Shown one piece after another: positions 9,584 to 17,880 of a stretch of DNA of 48,258 nucleotides. The notes beneath the pieces were generated by a model. The model saw only the letters and a list, made by a program, of their open reading frames with translations. It ran no database searches and was not told the origin of the DNA. The DNA comes from Desulfurivibrionaceae bacterium. GTDB lineage: Bacteria > Desulfobacterota > Desulfobulbia > Desulfobulbales > VMSU01. Each line of letters opens with the position of its first letter. Positions within the stretch are counted from its first letter, which is position 1. A program made the translations under genes and the position numbers. The stretch lies in assembly GCA_030145275.1 (NCBI GenBank), contig JAQYVV010000023.1, positions 1-48,258 of the forward strand, in the 5' to 3' direction.

Positions 9584-10240
9584 TCAGCGTAGCCGTTCCC
9601 CAAACGCTGCCATCCGTTTAAGCAAACTCTCGGCCCGCATCGTCATATATGGAGGGATAGGGTACCCGGCACGCTGCAAGGCTTTGGCTGTCCAGACGTT
9701 ACAGGTCTTTGGCAGATAGTACTTTTCGTGGCTTCGATAAAAGTGACTGTCCCCATATAGACCAGGCCCAAGATTCACCATTTCCCCCTGCTGACCATAA
9801 TCAAAACTGTTGCTGATAAACTCACACAGCCTCAAAAAATTTCGCTCTCCAAGGGACAGTCTGATCACCCCACTGCTCGGGAAATAATCCATAACCTGCC
9901 CGTTAAAGCCAACCACATGCAGGACGCTGGCAGAAGGTATCAGAGCGGCCTTTAAAAGAGTGCCGACTTTAAACTCATTGCTTTTAAAAAAATCCTCGTC
10001 TCCCCAGCTCAGCTCAAGGTACTCATATTTGTCATAAAAACGGCGAACCGGCAAAAGGTGCTTTGGTATTGCAGTCGCTGGAACCACTAAGCCTGTATGC
10101 CAACCATGACCAACAAGATATAGAGTGATCTCTTTCTCACTCTTTAGGAGGGGTTGCTGAAGTGGCGCACAACCTGCACTTCCTGAAAAGAATAAGCAGA
10201 GCAGCATAAATAAGCACAGGCTTGACTGTTTCCACACCAT
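9584..10240 (-). CDS. DUF2459 lipoprotein
   Basis: 218 residues. The N-terminus is a lipoprotein signal ending in the lipobox SAGC. The body matches DUF2459 (the TIGR02117 family): LYLVGHGWHTGLVVPA, LELSWGDEDFF, SVLHVVGF and CNVWTAKALQRAGYPI. The conserved His and Cys recall an NlpC/P60-like cysteine hydrolase fold, but that is inference. The start codon overlaps the stop codon of the nitroreductase gene upstream (TAATG), implying translational coupling. Confidence 0.8.
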   Translation of the reverse strand: MVWKQSSLCLFMLLCLFFSGSAGCAPLQQPLLKSEKEITLYLVGHGWHTGLVVPATAIPKHLLPVRRFYDKYEYLELSWGDEDFFKSNEFKVGTLLKAALIPSASVLHVVGFNGQVMDYFPSSGVIRLSLGERNFLRLCEFISNSFDYGQQGEMVNLGPGLYGDSHFYRSHEKYYLPKTCNVWTAKALQRAGYPIPPYMTMRAESLLKRMAAFGERLR

Positions 10241-10953
10241 TACTTCTCCGCCCGTTGAGGTGGAAAGCCCACCGGAATAACCAGAAGCGGTTCATGCTCT
10301 GTCGGTAGATCGAGAACGCGCTGCACCCCCTGATCATCAAAGGCGCCGACCACAACGGCGCCAAGCTTGAGAGCTACAGCCTGGAGCAAAATGTTTTCCG
10401 CTGCGTGCCCCGCCTCAAGATGCACATAGCGCCGGGCTCTCTTGCCGTATTTTTTAGCGGTGCGGCTATAGACTCCGGTTATCACGAAACAGGCAGGGGC
10501 TGCGGCGATACACTCCTGGTTTAAGGCCGCCCCGGAGAGAGCCCGGCGCAGATCGGACTCTTTAAACAAATTTAGTGAGTGTTGTTCTGATGCGTAACGA
10601 TAGACTCCTGGGGAGATATCGGTCGTCAGCCCAGCAACCAGATAGAGTTCCAGAGGATAAAGCGCCCCAGCCGATGGCGCTGTCCGGCGGATATCCTGGC
10701 TGTTAATCCCCTGGGCGGCCCAGAGAAGTTGTGATAACTCGTTTAGGGAGAGGGGCTGCTTTGAATAGCTGCGGACCGACCTCCGTAGCGCCAAAGCTGA
10801 CTCAACTGAGAGGTGTCCCTCAGATCTGGGCGGTGGCAGCTTGACCATTTCAGGCACCTTGGTAAAGAACTGCAAAGCGTGGGCAGATGAGCCCCAGCAA
10901 ATTAGTAGCCAGCAGAGAACAATAAGCGTATCGCTCAGAAGGTTGTGCGGCAT
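10240..10953 (-). CDS. Exported SagB-type nitroreductase
   Basis: 237 residues. An N-terminal signal peptide (about 1-27, ending SSAHA) is followed by a SagB/ThcOx-like nitroreductase domain: LRRSVRSYSKQPLSL (FMN phosphate site), LLWAAQGI, RTAPSAGALYPLELYLVAG, GVYRYA and an EAGHAAENILLQA helix. Classical SagB enzymes oxidise azolines in RiPP toxins in the cytosol. A signal peptide and the absence of cyclodehydratase or precursor genes argue for a different, envelope-located flavin oxidoreductase. It is the first gene of a three-gene minus-strand set with the DUF2459 lipoprotein and the M28 peptidase. Substrate unknown. Confidence 0.85.
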   Translation of the reverse strand: MPHNLLSDTLIVLCWLLICWGSSAHALQFFTKVPEMVKLPPPRSEGHLSVESALALRRSVRSYSKQPLSLNELSQLLWAAQGINSQDIRRTAPSAGALYPLELYLVAGLTTDISPGVYRYASEQHSLNLFKESDLRRALSGAALNQECIAAAPACFVITGVYSRTAKKYGKRARRYVHLEAGHAAENILLQAVALKLGAVVVGAFDDQGVQRVLDLPTEHEPLLVIPVGFPPQRAEK

Positions 10954-11375
10954 GTTTCACCTCCATCAAGGTAAAAAATGTATTTTCAGATGACCGGCAA
11001 GATTGATGACAAAAATAATGGCACATAACTTCCCCTTACTATTCATGATGCGATTTTTTGATACTTAAATGCAAGGAGAAAACTTCCAGGCAGGATTTGG
11101 TGGGTGAGGAAAATTAAAAAAGGAGGTAGAGGGTGGGACTGTTGTTCTTTCTGGTAACATCCTGAATAACCAGCAAGATTTGATCCAAATCAAAAGAGTG
11201 GCAGGAATCCATCTACCTGCCTTTCAGCTAAAAACAATTAGCTTTTCAGCTGTCTGTAAAATTTGAGGATTATAATTCGTTGCAATTTATTTCTTTTTAC
11301 TGATAGTCTTTGAGTAAGGAAAGTACATTAAATAACCTACTCCAAATTATTGTCTTTCTCGCCAGGAGATGTCTT
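10954..11375. other. Divergent intergenic region with FNR-like box
   Basis: 422 bp between the minus-strand nitroreductase and plus-strand pcm. It has an FNR/CRP-type dyad at 11180-11193 and a TATAAT at 11271-11276 without a convincing -35. GTTGTTC and pyrimidine tracts are present, but no gene. Confidence 0.5.
11180..11193. promoter_or_regulatory. FNR/CRP-family binding site candidate
   Basis: The 14-mer TTGATCCAAATCAA exactly fits TTGAT-N4-ATCAA, the consensus of FNR-type regulators; the dyad extends one more T/A pair on each side. It lies about 78 bp before a TATAAT and 183 bp before pcm, and 227 bp from the nitroreductase start on the other strand, so either gene could be the target. No FNR-family gene is in the window. 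Confidence 0.5.
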
Positions 11376-12122
11376 ATGCTCTATCGAAGTATACATTTCT
11401 TCTCTCTACTTCTCGTTCTCTGCTTTATCATAACACCCCCACCTCTGAGCCTTGCCTCTGACATATACAGTCGCGCCGTGGAGGAGCTCATCGAAGAAAT
11501 AGAAATAAATGTGCGGGAGACAAGTTATTACCTTAACAAAACCAAACTTGATGCGCGGGTAATGGATGCTTTAAGAAAAGTGCCTCGGCACCAGTTTGTC
11601 CCCTCGCAGCTTAAACGGGTGGCATACGCGAACAGGCCTCTACCAATTGGCCACGGCCAAACCATATCCCAGCCGTACATCGTGGCGATCATGACCGATC
11701 TCATAAACGTTGATCAGGACGACCGAGTTCTCGAGATCGGCACAGGTTCCGGGTACCAGGCGGCCATCCTTTCTGAGATGGTCAAAGATGTTTTTTCCAT
11801 CGAAATCATTGAGCCCCTTATGAAAAGCGCCAAAAAAAGATTGAAAAACCTGGGGTATGACAATATTCATTTGCGCCTTGCTGACGGCTACCACGGCTGG
11901 GAGGAAAAGGCGCCCTTTGATGCGATCATTGTCACGGCAGCAACAAGCCACATTCCTCCCCCTCTGATCAAACAGTTGAGGCGAGGCGGTAAAATGATAA
12001 TCCCGGTGGGCGGGCCATTTATGATTCAACATCTGGTCATGGTTGAAAAAGATGAGAACGGTATCAGCAAAACCCGTCAGCTTCTACCTGTAAGATTCGT
12101 GCCACTGACTGGTAAACATTAA
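11376..12122 (+). CDS. pcm: Protein-L-isoaspartate O-methyltransferase with signal peptide
   Basis: 248 residues. The catalytic part has the PCMT signature GHGQTISQP (about 92-100), the SAM-binding loop LEIGTGSGYQ (about 119-128) and post-motif FDAIIVTAA. The enzyme methylates L-isoaspartyl residues for protein repair. The N-terminal 28 residues form a signal peptide, giving a periplasmic variant known from other Desulfobacterota; SAM supply in the periplasm is an open question for this type. The start at 11376 is behind AGGAG with good spacing; the open frame extends to 11310 without a ribosome site. A candidate FNR-type box lies upstream. Confidence 0.88.
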   Translation: MLYRSIHFFSLLLVLCFIITPPPLSLASDIYSRAVEELIEEIEINVRETSYYLNKTKLDARVMDALRKVPRHQFVPSQLKRVAYANRPLPIGHGQTISQPYIVAIMTDLINVDQDDRVLEIGTGSGYQAAILSEMVKDVFSIEIIEPLMKSAKKRLKNLGYDNIHLRLADGYHGWEEKAPFDAIIVTAATSHIPPPLIKQLRRGGKMIIPVGGPFMIQHLVMVEKDENGISKTRQLLPVRFVPLTGKH

Positions 12123-12229
12123 TGGCATCGAGCATGCTGTAGCCAGCCGAGTATTTTTTATAAAACATAAAAGGGAAGTAGATATAAATAATTTAATTCC
12201 TTAAAATTACAGCAACGGATGGATGGCAC

Positions 12230-14707
12230 ATGATCAAAAATCACGGTTCAGCAGCTCCTCTGCAAAATCGCCCGCCACTGATCGCCATCGCCCTTGTTTC
12301 CGCCAGTGCTCTTGCCTATGAAATACTGCTCATGCGTCTGTTTTCCATCATTCAATGGCACCACTTTGCATACATGATTATCAGCATTGCCCTGCTTGGC
12401 TACGGGGCAAGCGGTACCTTTGTGACAATCTTTCAGGAAAAACTTCTTCTCCATTTTCGCAGGAATTTCATCTGTTTAGTTCTCCTGTTCAGTGTTGCCA
12501 GTTCCAGCTGTTTTCTTACTGCCCAGCACATTCAATTCAACGCCCAGGAGGTGCTGTGGGATGCAAGCCAGCTGAGCAAACTGTTCCTCATTTATCTGCT
12601 TCTGGTTCTGCCGTTCTTTTTTGCCGCAAGTGCCATCGCCATAACCCTGTTGCAATTTAGGCAGAAATGTGGGGCAATCTATGCCGCAGACCTGATCGGG
12701 GCTGGCTGCGGCAGCGTTTTCATTATAGTTTTGCTTTACCTGGTGTTTCCTGCCAGTGCACTTCTGATAATTGCCTCACTTGGCTCCACTGCAGCAGGGA
12801 TTGCCATTATGGAACTGCAGAATAAATCCCCAACTTTTATCATCGCCATTGGCCTTATTTTCCTGGTGCATTTTTTGCTGCCGGGCAAATTTATCCAGCC
12901 GGCTATCTCTCCATACAAAGGTTTGCCCCAGGCATTACAGATTAAGGGAACCAGCATTACGGAACAAAGATCCAGCCCTTTAGGACTCATATCAGTTGTT
13001 GAAAGTCCCGTCATACCCTGGCGCCACGCTCCGGGAATGAGTATCAATGCCTCCATTGAACCACCGGAACAGCTCGCCCTTTTCAGTGATGCGGACAGTA
13101 TGACCGTGCTCACAAAATTCAATGGCGACTACGGCACGGTTGCCTACCTTGATCAGCAGACATCGGCCCTGGCATATCACCTGCGACCCATCAAGAGAGC
13201 GCTCATTATTGGCACAGGGGGCGGTTCCGGGCTGTTGCAGGCAGGCTTTCACCAAGTGGAACATATAGATAGCGTAGAAATAAATCCGCAAATCATTGCC
13301 ATCGGCCAGGACAATAAGAATTTTTCCGGCAGCATTTTCGACAACAGCAAAACAAAAGTCCACATTGCTGAGGCCAGGGGCTTTGTCAGTCAGACAACAG
13401 ATAGATTTGACATCATTCAGGTTGAACTGCTTGACTCCTTCAACGCCTCAGCCGCAGGCCTCTACGCCCTGCATGAAAGTTATCTCTACACCGTAGAGGC
13501 GCTGCAGCAATATATACAAACCCTCTCTCCGGAAGGGTATCTCTCAATTAGCCGCTGGGTCAAGGTGCCGCCGCGGGACTCGTTAAAACTCTTTGCAACA
13601 GCGCTGGCTGCTTTAGAAAGTAAAGGGTCTGATACCCCGGAGAAGCACCTTATTCTCATTCGGGGCTGGCAGGCCAGTACTTTGCTTATTAAAAATGGGG
13701 TGATTAACGAAGATGAAATCAAGGCGCTCAAAAAATTCTGCAGGGAAAGGTCCTTTGACCTGGCATATTATCCCGGCATGTCAGAAAAAGAGGCAAACCA
13801 ATACAATCTGCTCAAAGAGCCTTATTTTTACCAGGGCGCCCAGGCCCTGTTCAGCGAAAAGGCTGATTTTCTGCAACGCTACAAATTCAACCTTGCTCCA
13901 GCAACGGATAACAGGCCCTACTTTAACCATTTTCTCAAGGCATCCACCTTTCCCGAAATTATTAGATTGCGCGGCAAGGGTGGGCTTCCCCTCATGGAAG
14001 GGGGTTATCTGATTCTGCTTGCCACTCTTGTTCAGGCAGTCAGCGCAAGTATTGTGCTGATCCTACTTCCCTTGAAATTGCAGGAAAGGCCTACCTACAA
14101 AGGGAAACCAACGTTCTATTTCCACGTTTTTCTCTATTTTTCCGCTATAGGTTTGGGCTTTATCTTTCTGGAAATTGCTTTCATTCAAAAATTTCTTCTT
14201 TTTTTACACCACCCTCTTTTTGCAACTTCTGTGGTGGTCTCATCATTTCTCGTCTTTGCCGGTATGGGCAGCGCCTGCACAAAAAGGCTGCTGCAAAGGT
14301 ATTTACCTGAAAAAATACTCAGGACGGTACTCGGCCTCCTCCTTATCCAAGGGGTTCTCTATATCCCACTTTTTGATCAGCTCGTTGAGATTCTTCTGCG
14401 CCACACCATATTGGTCAAAATCCTTGTTTCAATCCTGCTGATTGCCCCTCTGGCTTTTTGTATGGGCATGCCTTTCCCTCTGGCTCTCAACAGCTTAAGC
14501 AGGTCCGGCCCTGCCCTTATTCCCTGGGCCTGGGGGGTCAATGGCTATGCCTCGGTGATCAGTGCTGTACTGGCAATGCTCCTTGCCATCAACTTTGGCT
14601 TTACTGCGGTAATAATCACAGCGCTCATTTTTTATGGAATCGCCTTTTATGCATTTTCCAAGTTTTCTGGAGAAAATTTATTCTTCCCTTTTAATCCGGG
14701 GAAATGA
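12230..14707 (+). CDS. Membrane-embedded spermidine-synthase-like protein
   Basis: 825 residues. Six or so N-terminal hydrophobic helices begin with SALAYEILLMRLFSIIQWHHFAYM split around a conserved E-W-H pattern. A soluble Rossmann methyltransferase-fold domain of the spermidine synthase type follows (about 300-520; IIGTGGGSGLLQA, VEINPQI). A second block of TM helices occupies about 600-815. This family of fused MFS-like/spermidine-synthase proteins is common in deltaproteobacteria; no reaction is proven for most members, and polyamine synthesis is not assured. A purine-rich GGATGGATGG lies before the ATG. The gap to the lipid operon contains a structured palindrome rather than a plain terminator. 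Confidence 0.8.
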   Translation: MIKNHGSAAPLQNRPPLIAIALVSASALAYEILLMRLFSIIQWHHFAYMIISIALLGYGASGTFVTIFQEKLLLHFRRNFICLVLLFSVASSSCFLTAQHIQFNAQEVLWDASQLSKLFLIYLLLVLPFFFAASAIAITLLQFRQKCGAIYAADLIGAGCGSVFIIVLLYLVFPASALLIIASLGSTAAGIAIMELQNKSPTFIIAIGLIFLVHFLLPGKFIQPAISPYKGLPQALQIKGTSITEQRSSPLGLISVVESPVIPWRHAPGMSINASIEPPEQLALFSDADSMTVLTKFNGDYGTVAYLDQQTSALAYHLRPIKRALIIGTGGGSGLLQAGFHQVEHIDSVEINPQIIAIGQDNKNFSGSIFDNSKTKVHIAEARGFVSQTTDRFDIIQVELLDSFNASAAGLYALHESYLYTVEALQQYIQTLSPEGYLSISRWVKVPPRDSLKLFATALAALESKGSDTPEKHLILIRGWQASTLLIKNGVINEDEIKALKKFCRERSFDLAYYPGMSEKEANQYNLLKEPYFYQGAQALFSEKADFLQRYKFNLAPATDNRPYFNHFLKASTFPEIIRLRGKGGLPLMEGGYLILLATLVQAVSASIVLILLPLKLQERPTYKGKPTFYFHVFLYFSAIGLGFIFLEIAFIQKFLLFLHHPLFATSVVVSSFLVFAGMGSACTKRLLQRYLPEKILRTVLGLLLIQGVLYIPLFDQLVEILLRHTILVKILVSILLIAPLAFCMGMPFPLALNSLSRSGPALIPWAWGVNGYASVISAVLAMLLAINFGFTAVIITALIFYGIAFYAFSKFSGENLFFPFNPGK

Positions 14708-14823
14708 TACGATACGCACTGGTTCAAGAAAAGGTCCTGGTAAATATTCGGCAACACTCCATGACGGAGTCTACACTACGTTTCGCTTACCCGCGCCCGC
14801 CCAACGGAAGTGCCCTTGGGGTG

Positions 14824-14871
14824 CGATCAGGCTGACTCACGTAGAACTACTACGCTTCGCCAACCTGATCG
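14824..14871. repeat. Nested inverted repeat (REP-like hairpin)
   Basis: The outer arms CGATCAGG (14824-14831) and CCTGATCG (14864-14871) enclose an inner hairpin CGTAG-AACTA-CTACG (14840-14854). The element sits between two co-directional genes and has no T tract, so it looks like an mRNA-stabilising or REP-type structure rather than a simple terminator. Confidence 0.6.
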
Positions 14872-14997
14872 AACACATCTGAAGCGTTGTCAAACATTTA
14901 CATTTTGTTGGTTTTGTTGTTGTTTTCCAGTGTCAGCCGAATATTTATAGATCCTGTATATCCCAGTCCCCTAATAATCCGTGAGAAGGGATGGCCT

Positions 14998-17880
14998 ATG
15001 CATTCCGAGTCCAAATCCCGGTCAGGACAATCTGCCGGTAATCAAGAAGCTTTATTGCTGCTAATCAGGCAACTTATGGCTGAGCTGCATCCGGAGGTGC
15101 GTTTCTCGCAGCCTATCGGTCTGGACAGCTCTCTGGACCGTGATCTTGGCCTTGACAGCTTGGCCTTGGCTGAACTTCTTTCCCGTCTGGAACAGAAATT
15201 TGATATTTCCCTGTCCGAACATGTGCTGGCAACGGCGGAGAGCCCCAGAGACCTGTTAGGGTATATTGGCAGGTCGGAAAAGGCAACGCCGGCACCGCAG
15301 GTCATCCAACCCGTATTGTCGGAAGTTTCAGGTAAGAGTGACCTGGCGCCACATGGAGCAGATACTCTCATCGCAGTGCTTGACAGCCATCTCCAGTCCC
15401 ACCCGGAGCGGATTCATCTCATCCTTGATCGTCACCATAAAGATGCCACGCAGCTCAGCTACGCAGAGCTTAAAAAGGGCGCGCTGAAACTGGCCGCCGG
15501 ACTACAGCAGCATAACCTTGAAGCGGGGGAAACCGTTGCCATCATGCTGCCCACCGGTTCGGATTATTTCTTCAGCTTTTTTGCCGTCCTGCTTGCCGGA
15601 GGCATTCCGGTACCGCTCTATCCTCCAGCGCGTCCCACCCAGATTGAAGAACACCTCAGAAGACACCGGGGAATTTTAGATAACGCCGGGGCAAAAATCC
15701 TGATCACCATGCCTGAAGTAAAAGTAATTGCCGGTCTGTTGAAAGCCCAAGTGGAGGCGCTTGAGCAGGTTAACACGGTGGAGGCATTCTCCGAACAAAC
15801 GGGAGAGTTTACCCCCATACCCATTCAGGCAGGCGACATTGCCTTTATCCAGTACACCTCCGGTTCCACCGGCGACCCCAAGGGCGTGGCCCTCACCCAC
15901 GCCAATCTACTGGCAAACATCCGGGCCATGGGCCAGGCAACCGATGTCACAGCTAACGATGTTTTTATCAGCTGGCTGCCTCTCTATCATGACATGGGAT
16001 TGATCGGGGCATGGTTGAGCAGTCTCTATTACGGCTGCCGCCTTGTCATCATGCCGCCGCTCTCCTTTCTCGCCAAGCCGGAACGTTGGCTGTGGGCCAT
16101 ACACAACTATCAAGGCACCATGTCGGCCTCTCCCAATTTCGGTTACGAATTCTGCTGCCGACGACTAGACGACGAAGCGCTAAAGGGGCTTAACCTCAGT
16201 TCCTGGCGTCTGGCCTTCAACGGTGCAGAACCGGTAAGTCCAGAGACGATCACCAACTTTGCCAAACGTTTTGCCCCTTACGGATTTCGTCCTGAAGCTA
16301 TCGCCCCGGTCTACGGCCTGGCCGAGTCCTCGGTGGGCCTTGCCTTTCCTCCACTCGGGCGTGGACCTCTCATTGACCGGGTCAAGCGTGCCCCCCTCAT
16401 CGAATCTGGCCTGGCGGTGCCGGCGGCACAAGATGACAACACATCACTGAGATTCGTGGCTTGTGGCCAGCCCCTGATTGGCCACCAGATCAGGATCGTT
16501 GCTGAGAGTGGCAGAGAACTGCCTGACAGGCAGCAGGGAGAGCTGCAATTCAAAGGACCGTCGGTCACCAGCGGCTACTTCCGCAATCCAGAAAAGACCC
16601 GCAGTCTTTTCCGAGGTGAATGGCTTGATTCCGGTGACCTCGCCTATATTGCCAAGGGCGACATCTTTATCACCAGTCGAATTAAGGACATTATCATCCG
16701 CGGCGGCAGAAATGTCTACCCCCATGAATTAGAAGAGGCCGTGGGCAACATACCTGGCATCCGCAAAGGGTGCATTGCTGTGTTTGCCAGTCCCGACAAG
16801 GAGTCTGGCACCGAACGGCTGATCGTGTTGGCAGAATCCAGGAAAAAAGATGCGGAAACAAAAGAAAAGTTACACCGGCAGATTATCAATACGGCAGTCG
16901 ACCTATTGGGCATGCCGCCAGACGAGGTTGTCGTCGCCCCACCGGGGACAGTGCTGAAAACTTCAAGCGGCAAGATAAGACGTGCCGCCAGTCGGGAACT
17001 TTTTGAAAAAGGAGCGATAGGCAAAGCAAAACGTGCCCTGTGGCTGCAGCTTGTCCGTCTCTCTCTTGCCGGAATTATGCCGCAGACTCGCAGGGTTATA
17101 CGCCGGGCTAGGGCTTATCTCTACGCATTGTACTGCTGGCTGCTGTTTGGCCTCATCGGACTGCCGCTCTGGTTGCTTGTTGTCTTGCTACCCTCCATCA
17201 AATTACGCTGGAGGCTGGTTCGCTACGCCCTCAAGCTGCTCGGTTTTTTATCAAGTACGAGAATAAGCATACGCGGCCTTGATAATATAGCCCCTGATCA
17301 ACCGATGATCCTGGCATCTAATCATAGCAGCTACCTGGATAGTCTCATCCTTTCTGCCGCCCTACCCATTACCTGTAGCTTTGTGGCCAAGGCAGAACTG
17401 GCAGGAAATTTTTTTACCAGGATGCTGCTCTCTCGGCTGGATGTTATTTTTGTCGAGCGCTTTGATCCTGAAAAAGGAGTGAAAGATGCCCGCCGGATTG
17501 CCCGACTCGCCGCATCTGGCAAACGCCCCCTGTTCTTTGCCGAAGGCACTCTGCAGCGGGTGCCAGGCCTGCTGCCTTTTCAGATGGGAGCCTTTATCAC
17601 AGCGGCCCAGGCCAAAATCCCTGTGCTGCCGCTGACAATCCGCGGCAGCAGAAATAAACTCCGAGGCGACTCCTGGTTCCCCCGGAAAGGTGCGGTTAGC
17701 GTCATCATAGGCAAACCGTTCATAGCAACGGGCAGCGACTGGAATGCCGCCCTCAAACTACGCGATGATGTCCGTTCTGAGATACTGCACCACTGCGGTG
17801 AGCCTGACTTGGCTAGCGCCTACACCTCGCTCTCCCAGATGGAAATTAAACGACCCGATACGCCGAGGAGGAGTAAGTGA
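14998..17880 (+). CDS. ACP - fatty acyl-AMP ligase - PlsC acyltransferase fusion
   Basis: 960 residues with three enzymatic parts. An acyl carrier domain (about 15-95) has its phosphopantetheine Ser at S54 in DLGLDSLALAEL. A fatty acyl-AMP ligase follows (about 120-670), with the P-loop YTSGSTGDPKG (286-296), the FAAL-type SWLPLYHDMGLIG and a C-terminal KTSSGKIRR. After a hydrophobic hairpin (about 707-733) comes a PlsC/LPLAT domain with NHSSYLD (HX4D, 775-781) and FAEGT. The likely route is fatty acid to acyl-AMP, to the in-cis ACP, to a lysolipid or other acceptor at the membrane. ATG 14998 with AGAAGGG upstream is preferred; TTG 14887 would add a hydrophobic stretch with no ribosome site. 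The gene abuts the acyl-CoA synthetase, so both form an operon. Confidence 0.9.
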   Translation: MHSESKSRSGQSAGNQEALLLLIRQLMAELHPEVRFSQPIGLDSSLDRDLGLDSLALAELLSRLEQKFDISLSEHVLATAESPRDLLGYIGRSEKATPAPQVIQPVLSEVSGKSDLAPHGADTLIAVLDSHLQSHPERIHLILDRHHKDATQLSYAELKKGALKLAAGLQQHNLEAGETVAIMLPTGSDYFFSFFAVLLAGGIPVPLYPPARPTQIEEHLRRHRGILDNAGAKILITMPEVKVIAGLLKAQVEALEQVNTVEAFSEQTGEFTPIPIQAGDIAFIQYTSGSTGDPKGVALTHANLLANIRAMGQATDVTANDVFISWLPLYHDMGLIGAWLSSLYYGCRLVIMPPLSFLAKPERWLWAIHNYQGTMSASPNFGYEFCCRRLDDEALKGLNLSSWRLAFNGAEPVSPETITNFAKRFAPYGFRPEAIAPVYGLAESSVGLAFPPLGRGPLIDRVKRAPLIESGLAVPAAQDDNTSLRFVACGQPLIGHQIRIVAESGRELPDRQQGELQFKGPSVTSGYFRNPEKTRSLFRGEWLDSGDLAYIAKGDIFITSRIKDIIIRGGRNVYPHELEEAVGNIPGIRKGCIAVFASPDKESGTERLIVLAESRKKDAETKEKLHRQIINTAVDLLGMPPDEVVVAPPGTVLKTSSGKIRRAASRELFEKGAIGKAKRALWLQLVRLSLAGIMPQTRRVIRRARAYLYALYCWLLFGLIGLPLWLLVVLLPSIKLRWRLVRYALKLLGFLSSTRISIRGLDNIAPDQPMILASNHSSYLDSLILSAALPITCSFVAKAELAGNFFTRMLLSRLDVIFVERFDPEKGVKDARRIARLAASGKRPLFFAEGTLQRVPGLLPFQMGAFITAAQAKIPVLPLTIRGSRNKLRGDSWFPRKGAVSVIIGKPFIATGSDWNAALKLRDDVRSEILHHCGEPDLASAYTSLSQMEIKRPDTPRRSK

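Noticed and set aside
12736..13122. 128-codon minus-strand frame inside the spermidine-synthase-like gene
   Set aside because: A shadow of the strongly supported plus-strand gene, with low-complexity product.
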